A stretch of 64,000 bases of DNA. It comes from Ceriagrion tenellum (taxonomy: Eukaryota; Arthropoda; Insecta; Odonata; Coenagrionidae). Positions 1 through 11,839 of this stretch are shown in pieces (positions within the stretch are counted from its first letter, which is position 1; each line of letters begins with the position of its first letter). The stretch is from contig OY720633.1 of assembly GCA_963169105.1 (NCBI GenBank), positions 158,177,780 through 158,241,779 on the forward strand, in the 5' to 3' direction. The translations under genes were made by a program, and so were the position numbers. The notes below the pieces were generated by a model. That model searched no databases. It was given only the letters and a program-made list of their open reading frames with translations, and was not told where the DNA came from.

Positions 1-712
1 GCGGGAGATCCGGGCTGGGAAAATGCTCGAGAAGAAACGAAGGCATTACAAGGAACGAGCGTGGCAATAAAATTATTTCTCTCTAATTAAGTGACGGCCA
101 CACGCCGAACCATAAAAAAGGAAGAAACAAGAGGAGGAAGAGGAAAAAAACAAAGGCCATTATCTCTCTGGCTCCCTCCCTCCCCATCGCCATTTTGCTT
201 CCCGTTTTTACGGCGTTGTAAAGGGCCAGTCTAGAGAGGTGCTCAATTGGTTCGTTCCCTCTTTTTAATTCTTTTTGAAGGCATCAGCACTTTTTTGCTG
301 CGTCGAGATTCGCTCGTCCTTTCTTTTCCTCTGTCTTTCTCTCTCTCTTTCTCTCCCTCTCTATCTATCACTCTCTCACCGCATTCCCTCCTTCCATTAA
401 GAACACAGGAGTGGAAATCGTGAGTCGTTGAGCGCACATTTTAATAACTTTTCAAGTAAGTCCAAAAAAAACCGTGGACCAGACTTCACTTAAGTATATA
501 CATCTGTTCACTAGGTGGAAATAACCATGCACGTTGCAATATAAATGATGTAAGAACAATGTTGTTAAATTTCGGTCATATTTAAAGCATTACTGCGACT
601 TGGGTTCACGGCGCGGAATTTGTCGATGAAAAGAAGACGAGTAGGGAATGGCGCACGTTGACGGAAATACGATGTGAACACATTCCTGGTTTGCAGGCAC
701 TCTCTCGATTTC

Positions 713-830
713 CATAATGGACAAGAAAATTATAACGGAGACTTCCCCGCACATCGTTTTAATGAGGTCGCCGCAATGAAGAGGAAATATAGCGAGCGAA
801 GAGGAGTAGAACTGTCCTCGAAGGTCGTTA
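713..830 (+). repeat. Diverged direct repeat, copy A
   Basis: The stretch beginning ggacaagaaaatta and running through ccccgcacatcgttttaa recurs about 1.08 kb downstream as ggacaagaaaaattacc ... ccccgcacattgttttaa, followed in both by a gagtagaa-t motif. The match is imperfect and about 45 bp is clear. It may be a scrap of a dispersed repeat or an old local duplication. Confidence 0.5.
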
Positions 831-1792
831 ACGCAACTTTTTCTTTCAGAATTGAGTGGTTTTTAAGCTGCAGGTAACAACGAGGGTGAAGATTTGGAGA
901 AAGAAAATCATCAAAAACCTTTCATTCGGTGCCTCGACTCATCCAGAAATAATTAGATTTCTTGAGATCGTAAAAAATATCAATTTCCATTTCTGTAATC
1001 GGACATAAGTAAGAGATATCATTTTTCGCGAGGGCGAATAAAAAGAATCAGAACACCGTTTCGTCGACGTTTTAAAACAAAAACTGACATTAAATCATCT
1101 TTCAAGATGGTGCGTACATAAAACCGCCATAAAAATGAGAGCCAACATTTTTATTACGTTGCGGTTTTTAATGCCGGGATATTGTTAATCCGAAGATATT
1201 TTCTTTACGAAGCAGTTCGACCGTATTTCTCGCGGCTACCTGATGATCAGAGACAAAAATGAGAATGAATTATCGACTCTGATAAGCCCTAATGCTCGGC
1301 TAATAAAATTTCTTGCAATGAGTGCTTAATAAATTCATTCATATCTCGACACTTCTAATGAGCAGCATAAATAACGTGTCGATAATATGGAACAGAATGG
1401 GATTTATGAAGTATAATACGTATGGAATTCACTGCCTGACCGACAACAAGATTAAAAATGACCATGGTTGGCTAAGAGAGACCTAATAACACCACTATCG
1501 GGTATCTGATGGCAAAACCAATAAGAGGATACATAAATTACGCTTGGGTAAACTAGACCAACCGATGAGTGGCTGAGATAATTCGGGAGGATCGATTGCC
1601 GAGATTCATACGTTACCTGGCGTTGTTAATGATTTTCATCATAATTTATGGAGATCCAATGCCAGGAAAAACTTTAATTGAATACTAATGAAAATATTGT
1701 CCAAAGTGATTTAAAAAGAACATACCTTGGATGCAATAACAGACTGAATACCTTGTAGGGGAGAAAAGCAACGGGATTAAAAACCGAATTCC

Positions 1793-1880
1793 TTAACGGA
1801 CAAGAAAAATTACCGTAGTCATCCCCGCACATTGTTTTAAAGTAGTTTATAAGAGTAGAATTGCTTTAGAAGAGTATGAC
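1793..1880 (+). repeat. Diverged direct repeat, copy B
   Basis: Partner of the repeat near 713. The ggacaagaaaa start, the ccccgcacattgttttaa block and a following agagtagaattg motif are shared. No terminal repeats or target-site duplication are visible, so the family is unknown. Confidence 0.5.
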
Positions 1881-3124
1881 GGAATAAATTTCAAATGAGC
1901 CAATGCTGAAACTAAATTTCAAAGAGTAATATCAGGCAACAATGCACCTCTTACAGATAGAGGTGTGCAAAATTCTTGAAGAAGCGAAAGTGAATTTGGA
2001 GCTATAAGAACGATTCTTGAACGAGTATGATATAACAAGGCTTGAGTCCACAACACACAAATATGATCCAATGGTGTTCATGTGAGTACTTCACTAGTCG
2101 ACGGGGAGACAATTAGACACCAATGCTTAAGTACCTGATAAAAGCACAACTCGTGCTAGTGCAAGACAGAAAAACGTAATTTTTAAGAAAAATATTACGT
2201 TAATTTCTTTTTTTCGCGTTTCTCCCGCGAGTTGGTACTATATACGATGCGGCAGAGATTGGAACACAACATTGACGAGAATAATTAAGCGGAGAAAGCC
2301 CGTTTCGTTCGGAAAATTACGTAGTATTTTTAACGGGTATGTAGAATCGACATCGAGGCAGGGAGTGGAGCGCCGAGTGTAATGGACGCTGTCTTACACG
2401 TGCACTCTCATACATGACGCTTACCGCATTATTTTATGCTGAATCTTGAGGAAATTAGACGTTGTATATGCATAACTGCTGCATAAAACAAAGAATACTG
2501 AATACCCATTATGGATGTCTTGAAAATATGCGATAATACTGAGAGAAGATAACGCAAAATAATAAATATACCTACCTCGCCATTACGGTCGCAGTAACCC
2601 TCTAAAACTAATTCGGTAGGGTAGGATCACGGAAGCTCCTCGCCCCTACTTGAACCGAACGAATCTCTAATACCTCGGGAAGGGTGTAACCCTCAAGTCC
2701 TTTTTATCGTTTGATTCGATAAAGAACTCCTCAGACGATTCCACCCAAATGTTCCGCCTCTTCAGCAACTCTTAAGTTTCCCAGCCTCAAGATTGGTTCC
2801 CAACTGCTCCGTTGAATGCACCCTGGACGCAAAACCAACCTCCGGAATTTTTTTATTCCCTTTATCCCCCACCGCAAAGGATCGGACTTCAAACCATAAA
2901 ATTACATTCTCTCCCCATGATTAAAAATACACACACACACCTTCATGCGTCTCCGTAATCACTCTTCCCTACGCGAGCCAATACCATTATCTTTTTTCTT
3001 TCCGGGATTCCTCCAACCAATTTCTTTCGGTTACAGCGTGGGATCCCTTTCAAAAGTAAGAAAGAAATGAAGTGTCTCCTGTAAGTGTGTGCATATGAGA
3101 AAGAGAGAGAGTGTGTGTCTTGGG

Positions 3125-3570
3125 AGGAGGCGGAGGATTATATAACTTGGTAGACCACCCAAGAGGGGTGTGAAACCAGTTGGGTCGGGGGATGACGGCG
3201 GTCTCTCCTCCGCGGTGGTGGGTATTCCTCCCGCCTGGTGTACGCCGCAGCAGCCGACCGACCGAGATGGGGATGGCGAGAGTGTGTGCCTAAGGGGTGG
3301 CAGCGAGGGGCACGGAGAAGGGCACGGAGAAGGGCCCCGTGAGAAGCAGCACGCCGGCCGTGAACTTGTAAGCTTGCGCGCATATCATGCGATGGGGGTT
3401 GGTTTTCCCACGAAATATATCCTTCGCTCGCCTCAAATCCTCCCCCTTAATATGGATGTAAATTCTGGAAACTCACAGGGTGAGAGAGAGAGAGAAATAC
3501 GGAGCGGAGGAAGGAGAGTAGGGAAGAAAGAGAGGGCTACAGCCGCACCACAAAACGTTCCGCGATAGCG
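3125..3570. other. CpG- and G-rich low-complexity block
   Basis: G/C content rises sharply against the AT-rich surroundings, with many CG dinucleotides, a short iterated gcacggagaagg unit near 3308 and a (GA)n run near 3484. Open frames on both strands here are low-complexity and mutually overlapping, as expected from composition alone. A regulatory CpG patch is possible, but no promoter motif stands out. Confidence 0.4.
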
Positions 3571-3859
3571 TTCAGGCTTTTAAACCCCCAAAATACGTTC
3601 CGAAATGGGGCACATTTGTGCTCGACGCCCATTCGGCAAAACGTCGGGGTCGACAGAACGAGGCAGTAGCGAAAGATATCAACCCCAAGCCACTCTTATG
3701 CTAAACTACAACTTATACAAATATTTTTAGATTAAGTTCCACCAAAATGAAATAAAAAGAGGAGCTTATAATTTCTGCTCGTCTCGTCAACTTGCTTTCT
3801 CTGTTGTATATATATTTTTTTTATCCGCTCCGAGGAAATAAGGAAATGAAAACTTGGTT

Positions 3860-4345
3860 CAAACTCGCTCGCTCCGTTTTCCTTCTCCAGCCCCCTTCTT
3901 GCCCTCCCTCATATCGCCTCCATATTTGTAAGCCGCCATCTGGCGGCGTGTCGCATTCTCCTTCACCCCTTTTGGGCCCCCTTCTCCTTCTTTTGTTTTC
4001 TCTCCGGGGGTGGGAGCGTTGGCAGGAGGCTCGGGGTACGAGCGGCGGAGGAAATGGGGGATGAAACTCCTCCAACTCCTATAATTTCTTCCTGAACTGC
4101 CGCAGCGACGCCCAGTCCTTTCCTCCTCCTCCGCCGGTGAAGCGGCGAACCAACCAGCCAGCTCTCCTCCGCACTCCCACTCGGAAGTTTTCATATCCAC
4201 ACCCCGGGAGCTTCTCCGCTCCCTTTTCTCCGATCCACCTAACCCCCGAAAAAATCTCCCCGCCGCTTTTTCTCCTCATCTCGACGCTTCCCACCTCCTT
4301 CTCCTCCTTCATCCCTCTCTTTCCTTGCCGACCACCCACTTCCCC
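3860..4345. other. Pyrimidine-rich low-complexity tract
   Basis: The + strand is strongly C/T-biased (ccttctcc, cctccctc and similar). This suppresses stop codons and produces several overlapping open frames on both strands rich in Pro, Ser, Arg and Gly. None has a recognisable motif. I regard it as simple-sequence DNA rather than coding. Confidence 0.6.
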
Positions 4346-4595
4346 CGCTCAGTATAGCATGCAGCCCACCACCGCACCCCCTATAACACATATCATTCCC
4401 ATTTCTCGGGAAGTTTCCCCTCGGGCGTTAAGACATCCCCCGGAAAAATAAAGGGTGCTGCCACTCCTTATTTCAAACTTTTTTTTGCTTCTCCGGAGGA
4501 ATGGTGGCGGAATGTAAAAAATTTTCTGCTTATTAAAGGCGAGATGAGAAAAGAGAACTCTCACTAACCCAAACGGTTACTAGGAGCTACGCCCG

Positions 4596-4695
4596 AGGGA
4601 AATATGGGGATCGGGATAGTGAAGTAGCCAGACAAATGGCTTCCCATTCCGAGGTCCTGGGTGCGGATCTCGGCAGAAGCGGGAATGTTTAAGAG
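4596..4695 (+). repeat. Degraded tRNA-derived SINE head (tentative)
   Basis: The segment around gaggtcctgggtgcggatct, followed by cggcagaagcggga, resembles the pol III B-box half of a tRNA-derived SINE with a mutated B box. The preceding tagccagacaaatggcttcc could be the anticodon-side region. No tail or target-site duplication was found. Chance resemblance is possible. Confidence 0.35.
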
Positions 4696-4699
4696 GATT

Positions 4700-7600
4700 C
4701 CAGATCTAGATAATTAAGGACAAATGTGGACAAAATATTTTGGAACAACAAGAACCCTACAATCGCAAGAAGTAACATGTGAGAGAAACATTTAATGTAT
4801 CATTATATAATTTCCTACAGTACTAATTTTGTTACATAAATTACACCCTAAAGTTAAGTGAATAAGAATCCAAACACTGTACTTGAGATAAATGGAAGTT
4901 TTCTTATACACTCTAAGCTGGTAGTAAATTTTTCATAAAATAAGGAGCACTCTGCCCAATCCTTGTTCGAGGGAGATCCAAGCATTTATATGAAAAAATC
5001 TTGAAAACCACAAGGACATTATTTCAAGTGCTGTACTCCATCCGTTCAACTTTTGTCACTTTTCTTTGAGAGCAGACTAATGACGACTGGCTCTCCACCC
5101 TTCCTCCATTTCCCAGAAAATCTTTCCCTGAATAACCAAACAAACAATCCTCAACGAAGCAAATTACTTGAGTTATCGGTCACCATTATAAATAACCAAA
5201 GGTGGCCAAGAGGGGACCAGTGCAGAGGGGAGGAAAATATCATCGCAGTCGACCTGCGAGGGAAATCATGAAGCCTGAAGGCTGTGCAACGAAGGAGTAC
5301 AGTTTCAACGACTAGAAAGCTTCCTCGAAGCGAGAGGTGGACACACAACCACTGGAGGGCTTTTCAAAGGTATTTCAACACAAAAAAACGACGATTAAAG
5401 CCATTTTGTTTAAGAGGTGTTGTGAGAAGATCGGGTAATTGTTTCCAGTCCTCGTATCAGCGGCAATAAATCTCTAAATGGGAGAGGATCATATAAATAG
5501 GCAGGGACATTATGGCGATGTTAATGGTAAGCATTTAAGCAAATGACATAAAACCTCACCTTAGCCATAAAGAAGTCATAAAGATGATGTCGCCTCACTA
5601 GCTGCTCAGGAAATAGAAGGTAACCGGTAATATTATTGCACAAATCATGTTACAGCTGGGGCGAGAAATATGAATATTTCACGAGAAACGATTTGGGAGA
5701 GCATTGAAAAAAAATATATAGCAACATTCTTGAAATTCATTGCCTTTGTAGATTGGAAAATTATAGAAACCCATCAATTACGGTTTTCGTGGGTTTTCTC
5801 AAGAACTACTCGGCATTAATTACTGTCATTGAGCGCCGTAATACCATAAAATAACACAAGTAATTTTTTCTCAATACTATTTCCCTGGAGGACCGTATCT
5901 TCTATTTTTATTGAAGAGTGCCACGGCCACCAATAGATGAACTATGATAAATAAGAGCATATTATGGTCAGGTAAGGGTAGATTGGAATTTTTCCAGATA
6001 AATTAGTAAATTCACCGTGATTACAAAAAGGAGAGGTTACGCGAAGAGAAATGAAGGAAGGGAGGAGATGTTGTATCTCTGGTCATAGTAATCACGTGAA
6101 ATAGCGAGCATTTAGAAGCCAATGAATCTCTTATAAGTTAAACTAGGTGAAAAAACTCCAGCACAGGTAACATCTGCAGCGAGCTTTTATGTACAGACTT
6201 CTCACGAGATGAACTGCAAATATCACATAAATTCTTATGCTTACCCACACTTGAGCGTAATGCGTTGGGACACTCGGAAGATAGCTTTCCGTAATTTAAC
6301 GCTTATAATCTCTCAACAAAACTCCTCCTTTTGAACTCTCTCCACGTCGGAACCCAATAAAACTTTGAATTTTATATATAAATTTCACCCAGACTGGCGA
6401 GCGCATTAAGTTGCAAGAGGGATGGATCTCCCATGGTAGTGGTGGAGGTGGTGCAAAGGCACAAAAGCCCTCATCTCCACGGTTATCCACCGACGCCACG
6501 GAATAGCGACAACTACCACTATGGCACGGAAAAAAAAATCACCTCTTTTTGTTGGAATTCGCATGATGGAGGAGGTACTCGGCGCGGAGGGTCATGAACG
6601 AGCGAGCACACAAGCTCGCACACACACATACACATACGAGACCGGGACATGAATTATTAGTCAGCGGCAAGAATGCACGGCGTCACCGACCGCGGCGGGC
6701 AAAGGAGCGTAAATTACCACCTCCGCGGGATCGCAGAAAGGTGCATTACGAGTGTTACACGCCGGGGCGTTAACTCCCCGATGAAAAAATGAAAGAAAAC
6801 GAGCCATCGCAGGGGCGACGAGTACGACAAGGATGGAGCTCTGGAAAAACATCGCATCGCCTTGAGGTGGGGTCCGGGGTGGAACAATAAAAAATCGTAA
6901 AAATAGATGAGAAGACTTGGGCGTGCATGATTTCCCTCAATTCGAGAGTGAGCTCGTGCGGTTATCTCGACAGAGCGGACGGTCACGTTTCGACGCATCG
7001 AACCCGAGAGCGAGGAAAAGAACCTCCGACATTGACGCAAAAACGAGGGTTCCGAAGGCGGTTAACCGTTATGGCTCGAGAGAGATTACGCAAATGCCCG
7101 AGTACCAATACCCCGCTCACTCCCCCTTGCTCATTGCCCCGCGCCTTCTTACAGTTCGTTTTATTTCCTTCCCGTTTCAAAAACATTTCCCTTTTCCCTC
7201 TTCCCTCTCCGCTGCCTCCCTCTCTTCCAACATCCCCTCACCTCTCACTCTCCTCTATTCAAGGGGGCCGCATTAAAGTTCCAGTTCCTCTTATTTTTAT
7301 TTTCGAATTAGATCCCATTGCTGTGCGGGATTTATTTATTTTTTTAGCCCGGGCCGCACATGTCGAGCCAATGCCGCGTGATTATCTCTCATCTCTTTTG
7401 TTTCCCGGAATGGATCTCGATGGGACAATTTTGGTGAGGAGAGAGGGAATCTTCATTTATACGAATGATATTTGCCCCTATAAATATCCATAAATGTGTA
7501 TGAAGACCAAAGCCGCTGTTTGCCAAAAAAGCTCGCGATTCATAATCGTGGGCGTGGTGTTCGGCTATTTTTTTTGGGAGAATAAAATTAATACTCCTTA

Positions 7601-8595
7601 TTTTCAAGGGTTGAGTCTGGTGTAATAACTGCGTTCGGAACACGTGATTCTACAAAACAAATCAAGCAAAAACCTGGACTTTATCGCGCGTGATTATCAC
7701 ACGGTAGCCGGAAACGTTCGGGCGCGACGGATTTGCTTTCCGCGCCGGTCAAAACCGTTTCGAAATCATTTGAAACGAACCCAACTTTCACGGCTGCAAA
7801 TTCCCATTATCATCACCAATAGCAACGCGTCATTAAAAACATGGCGATGAAAAAAAGGAGAAAGAATGAAAAGAATCCGAGGTGGCATTGGTGAGGGTTC
7901 GAAATAACACGGTCAACGAGGATAAAAACGAAAATGTCAGCTAAGCGCGGTAAAGGTTCACGGAATGGGTCGCATTCAGCGGGGTTTTTCAGGGATCGAT
8001 CGAACCTCCCCCCCCCCATAGTGGCGACGGTCGAGTAAGGAGCGCCGTTTCCTAGGAGTCCACATCCCGAAGGGAGCACTTCGGTATTATAGCCGAGAGA
8101 TCGTTAGGGCGAGCGGTAATCCCAGTGCTTTCCTAGCGCGCTCTTAAAGCCAAAGGCGACAAAAGGATCGGATCGCCGTCATCTGTGTCGTCCGGAGAAG
8201 TGAAAAACGCTTTTTCTCATGCTTTATTTGTTCATTTGTTCGATATATCAGCTACAGTGGGGAAAAATATATTTAAATAAAAATGTGCTTAATGGTGACA
8301 TACAACGCTCACAATTTTATGGCTTTTGGTCAAATTTGCAGAAATGTAAAAAAAAAATTCGACTGAACAAGTTTTTTTGGATGAAACTTAATTTTCCTAT
8401 CAATCAGTTGAACCATTCACTTTTCCAAAGAACTTAATAATAAAACTTTCCGGATAATAACAAGAGTCGATACACTGAGCATTATTCCTATCCACAAGTC
8501 TCGCTGTATAAATACCATTACTTTCATACAATTTTCCTTTTATAAAGTTTATTATTAGCCGACAACATGAAAACTAGGCCTAGTCAGACTGATTC
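4700..8595. other. Non-coding stretch with no recognised element
   Basis: AT-rich to mixed sequence. A C/T-rich patch at about 7125-7260 yields overlapping open frames without motifs. A short CA run lies near 6613. No splice-coherent coding pattern, RNA gene or mobile-element end was recognised. Confidence 0.5.
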
Positions 8596-8643
8596 TACCC
8601 ACAAATGAAAAAGTAACTTGGTTTTCTTCCACAGATTTATTTT

Positions 8644-8690
8644 CTTGGTACAACATGTTTCGACACAGCGGTGTCATCATCAGGTACAAA
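8644..8690 (-). ncRNA. Hammerhead-ribozyme-like motif, left arm
   Basis: Read on the minus strand: GTAC (8687-8684), CTGATGA (8683-8677), one extra T (8676), a 5-bp helix GACAC/GTGTC closed by CGCT (8675-8662), GAAA (8661-8658), the loopless palindrome ACATGT (8658-8653), T at the position before the cleavage site (8652), then GTAC (8651-8648), which pairs with the first GTAC. This matches helix I, the core, helix II, GAAA, helix III and NUH of a type I hammerhead. The extra T between CTGATGA and helix II departs from the consensus, so activity is uncertain. The palindromic helix III would suit a dimer. Confidence 0.6.
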
Positions 8691-8745
8691 CTCAAAAAAA
8701 TTTTTCAGATGTATATATATGTCACATTTGAAAAAAATGTTTTGA

Positions 8746-8793
8746 GCTTGTACCTGATGATGAAACCGCTGTGTCGAAACATGTTGTACCAAG
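8746..8793 (+). ncRNA. Hammerhead-ribozyme-like motif, right arm
   Basis: Mirror copy of the left-arm motif on the plus strand: GTAC (8750-8753), CTGATGA (8754-8760), extra T (8761), helix II 8762-8775, GAAA (8776-8779), palindrome ACATGT (8779-8784), T8785, GTAC (8786-8789). It differs from the left arm at 8764, where A replaces C. This leaves one A-G mismatch in helix II, so this copy is the less stable of the two. Confidence 0.55.
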
Positions 8794-8839
8794 AAAATAA
8801 ATCTGTGGAAGAAAACCAAGTTACTTTTTCATTTGTGTA

Positions 8840-10198
8840 ATTCAACTACCACATAGTTGAGCATCTATGGAACTATGGAACTGATTCTACTCCTTCATTC
8901 AAGTCAGCTATTTCTCTTTGGAAAGATCAAATGCATATATCGATAAAGGTAACCATGCAGACGAAAAGGAGTTACGAGGACAGGAGTTGGAAATACGAAT
9001 ACACAAATTTTGGATGGCTATACGCAGCAGTGCTGTAATCATAGAGTGGACATAGTGACGCTTATTGACTGAAGAACACAAAACGTTCTCCCAATATTAA
9101 GGACATAAAACCCCAAAGGAAAGGGTAAATATGCCAAATCATGACGAAAACGCTTGACAACGCTTTGTTCCTCACTCTCATCACTTAGCAGGAGAACACT
9201 CAGCCCACTCAGGAAGATGACATGATATTTGATTCCAAAATCCTTTTTGTATTCAGAAAATTACGAAACGAATCTCTGATTACCTATCTCTGAAAGATGA
9301 AACTGAAATTTAACTCCAGAAAACAAACGAGCGTTTGGATGAATCTTTATGACAATTCTTGAGAAACTACACGATTATTGGCAAAAATTATCAATCCTTA
9401 TCATATCATTCGACTACACATTTCCAAGGCTAGATACTTTCAGCCTAGTTCGAAGAAAGTAATCGCATGCACAACATAACAGTCATCGGCACGAAGAGTA
9501 TTGCTTCCCATAACGAAGAACATTTCTCCTATCCAATCTCGATCGTTCGTCATAAAAATTAAACCCCATCAAGATCGCAATCCCAGTTGAACGAAGCTGA
9601 CCACGAGGAAACCATGTAAATGCCGAATCTATACGCAATTTTATCGCATACAAAATGCGCCGATCGGCCCTCATTCGGCGAAAGGTGCGAAATTTTTCAA
9701 ATTCGCGATCGCGGATGGCGGGTTTGGTATATCAAATTTTTTTGCCAATAATATACTTATATCGAATTGTGAGGGTTCTGTATAATTGTTCGAGGCAATT
9801 CCGATCACGTAAATTATTAGTCAAGTGGTGCCATCAAGAACGGTTTGAGATTTTGGTGTATTTAGACCACTCGTAAAATCTCACGCAGTCTTCCCAATTA
9901 AGTTTCTCCTGCAGAAATCTGATTAATGGAGTTAGATGTAACGATTAGACACGTAATAAACTATTTGTAAGATGATGAAGCTATCCATATGAGAGATTTA
10001 AACTCACCAAAATCTTGAACAATTAGTAGCTGAACGTATTGTGGCACAACAACGAGGATCGAGATCTATGTGAGTTTTACCCACTCGGATTGACAACTTG
10101 GAGTGTTTCAGACGTCGTTCATTGCATCTCTAAACGCGACGTTCAATTCAATAAAGAAGATCACCGCGAGAAAAACTCTTTCGGGATGGCTGCGAGAG
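8840..10198. other. AT-rich non-coding stretch
   Basis: No gene, RNA gene or element end was recognised. Open frames are under about 75 codons with no familiar motif. Confidence 0.5.
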
Positions 10199-10205
10199 AT
10201 TTTTA

Positions 10206-10384
10206 GCCGGCCTCGGTGGCAGGCGGGGTAAAGTCCTCGCCTGCCAAACCGAAGGTCGCGGGTTCGAGTTCCGCCTGGGTAGGATATTTACACCTCCCTG
10301 GGCATGGTTGTGTGTGTTCGTCCATATATATTAAATATCTAGTAATTGGCTTCGGCAATTAAATATAGAGAAATTATAATTAAT
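10206..10384 (+). repeat. tRNA-derived SINE, family 1 (best copy)
   Basis: A tRNA-like head with a clear pol III B box, ggttcgagttc (10261-10271), inside a T-arm-like stem (gcggg/tccgc), is followed by a unique body (cctccctgggcatggttgtg) and an AT-rich tail with a small hairpin, taattggcttcggcaatta. The 7-bp repeat attttta at 10199-10205 and 10385-10391 flanks it and is a plausible target-site duplication. The tail and duplication argue for a SINE rather than a functional tRNA gene. Diverged relatives lie near 25.1 and 38.6 kb. Transposition would depend on an unidentified LINE. Confidence 0.75.
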
Positions 10385-10590
10385 ATTTTTACAAGTGTCT
10401 CGAATACGCTAACATCTCGAAACCTTCGCGATTGCACCCGGTGAATCCATAGTTATGCGATCGGGATAGTCTCGAACGGTTCAAAAGCAATCCCCCGGGG
10501 CGTGGATCGGCTCGGGCGCTTGTGCAGGTATCATGATCACACTAGAGTCACCGCGCCGTCGCCCACCATTACGCACTTAAAACATGGCTG

Positions 10591-11390
10591 AGAGGATGGG
10601 GAGAGAGAGGTGTGGAGAGACGGCTGCAGTTTCGTTTTTTTTTCGAACGGCCCCTAAAATGCGGAGCATTTGTTGAGGAGGACGCGAAAAGTGACGCGCG
10701 GGAAAGGAGAAGGCGAGAGAGCGGAGAGGGAGTGGAGGGAGAGCGTAAGAGATGAAGATGAATACGATTTGTATGCGCGAGTGGGAATTCCGTGGGTGGG
10801 GGCGGGAGGGGAGGAAATGAGAAGGGGGAAGTGGTTGTGGGGGTGGTGGGTAAAGGATGGGAGAAGTGGGGAGAGGAAGTGAAGTGGAGAGAGAGGGAGA
10901 GAACGAGAGGTGACAAATGGGGAGAGAGGCAGGGAGACTGCGATGGCTATGGGATACGTGATGGGAATGGCGGGTCCGAGGGAGGAGTGGGAAGTGGACG
11001 GGGTTTGAGATTTCCATGCCCGCCCTACGGTCGCGAAAGGGTGACGCCGTTCGAGATTCGGGGGTGAGTGGGGGAGTGGGAGAGGGAGAGCGTGGGGGGG
11101 GGGCTTAACTCCTGAAAGGGGGAGGGGCGTGTTGGGGAGGAAGGAGGTACAGGGTGGGAGGAGGAGGAGGAGACGGCGTCGCTGCGGGGACAGGAGCACG
11201 CGCGAATGCTGGGGGTTAAAAAAAAAATGTAAGAGAGGGAGAGGGGAGGCAGGAAACGCGATAAAGATACGTCCGAGGAAAAAAATGAAAGGTGGGTCAA
11301 GTGGGAGCGAGAGAGAGGGATGTGGCATTCGCGAAAGGTTACGAGGGGGGGGAGGAGGAGGAGACCGAAAGGGAGAGAAATATCAGTATT
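10591..11390. repeat. Long polypurine (G/A) tract
   Basis: About 800 bp of the + strand is dominated by G and A, with repeated ggagag, gggagg and runs such as ten G near 11095. The complementary C/T strand has almost no stop codons, so frames of up to 224 codons appear there, rich in Ser, Pro and Leu. These are compositional artefacts. Such mirror-type polypurine DNA can form triplexes or G-quadruplexes. Confidence 0.75.
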
Positions 11391-11602
11391 TCAGGCGGAA
11401 AAACCATCGTTTTTACCTGTTAACTTTTATACTGCCACACGAGTGGGTGTCTGGTGGCCAGGGATTTTTCGACGCGAGCCATTGCGGAAGAGGGAATGGA
11501 AGCGACAGAAAACATTTACGCGGCTGTCTATCGAGGGAGAAAAGGAAAAAAGGCGAAAGGAAATCGGAAGAGAGGCCGTTGAAATTCATATGACGATGAA
11601 AT

Positions 11603-11694
11603 ATACGTATTCCACGCTCGTGTATTTCTTACTTCGAGACTAAACTGGAAATCGATGCTTTAATAATATTTTATAATGACAATTTAAAAAATCT
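11603..11694 (+). repeat. 137-bp-period tandem repeat, unit 1
   Basis: This begins atacgtattcc and contains cttacttcgagactaaact and atcgatgctttaataatatt. The same sequence returns at 11740 with few substitutions, followed by the same A-rich end and atct. The spacer between the units (11695-11739) also contains tacgtat-like words. Confidence 0.8.
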
Positions 11695-11739
11695 ACGTAT
11701 TACACGTACGCATACTTTTAAAACATATTTTACGCATAA

Positions 11740-11834
11740 ATACGTATTCCATGCTGGTGTAGTTCTTACTTCGAGACTAAACTAGAAATCGATGCTTTAA
11801 TAATATTTTATAATGAAAATTAAAAAAAAAATCT
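11740..11834 (+). repeat. 137-bp-period tandem repeat, unit 2
   Basis: Second unit of the duplication. It differs from unit 1 by a few point changes (for example cacgctcg against catgctgg) and a longer A run before atct. Only two units are present, so it is either a young duplication or the edge of a satellite. Confidence 0.8.
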
Positions 11835-11839
11835 TTCTG

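Larger units (their letters stand above)
1..3130. other. AT-rich non-coding stretch
   Basis: No recognisable gene, RNA or complete mobile element is seen here. Open frames are short and have no familiar motif. The only internal structure noted is a diverged direct repeat (annotated separately), a pyrimidine-rich patch near 300-370 and a short CA run near 2930. It reads as ordinary intergenic or intronic arthropod DNA. Confidence 0.6.
8600..8837. mobile_element. Near-perfect palindromic element with two hammerhead-like arms
   Basis: Bases 8600-8687 and 8750-8837 are reverse complements over 88 bp with a single mismatch (g8673 opposite a8764). The pairing continues imperfectly to a centre near 8718. 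Each arm carries the same hammerhead-like core, one read on each strand. The outer part of the arm (aacttggttttcttccacag, then atttatt) aligns with the element at 13188-13335. Hammerheads occur in the terminal repeats of Penelope-like retroelements, so an inverted pair of such ends is my best interpretation. A foldback DNA transposon or MITE is the alternative. No reverse transcriptase or GIY-YIG coding sequence is present nearby. Confidence 0.7.

Noticed and set aside
1236..1262. Another hammerhead core (cctgatgat)
   Set aside because: No helix II, GAAA or helix I partner follows the word.
10206..10290. A functional tRNA gene
   Set aside because: It has a B box, but no convincing full cloverleaf or anticodon arm, and it continues into a SINE body and tail with flanking duplication.
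10569..11593. Several frames of 90-224 codons on both strands
   Set aside because: They lie in a polypurine tract where stop codons are rare. The products are Ser/Pro/Leu- or Gly/Glu/Arg-rich without domains, and they overlap in several frames.
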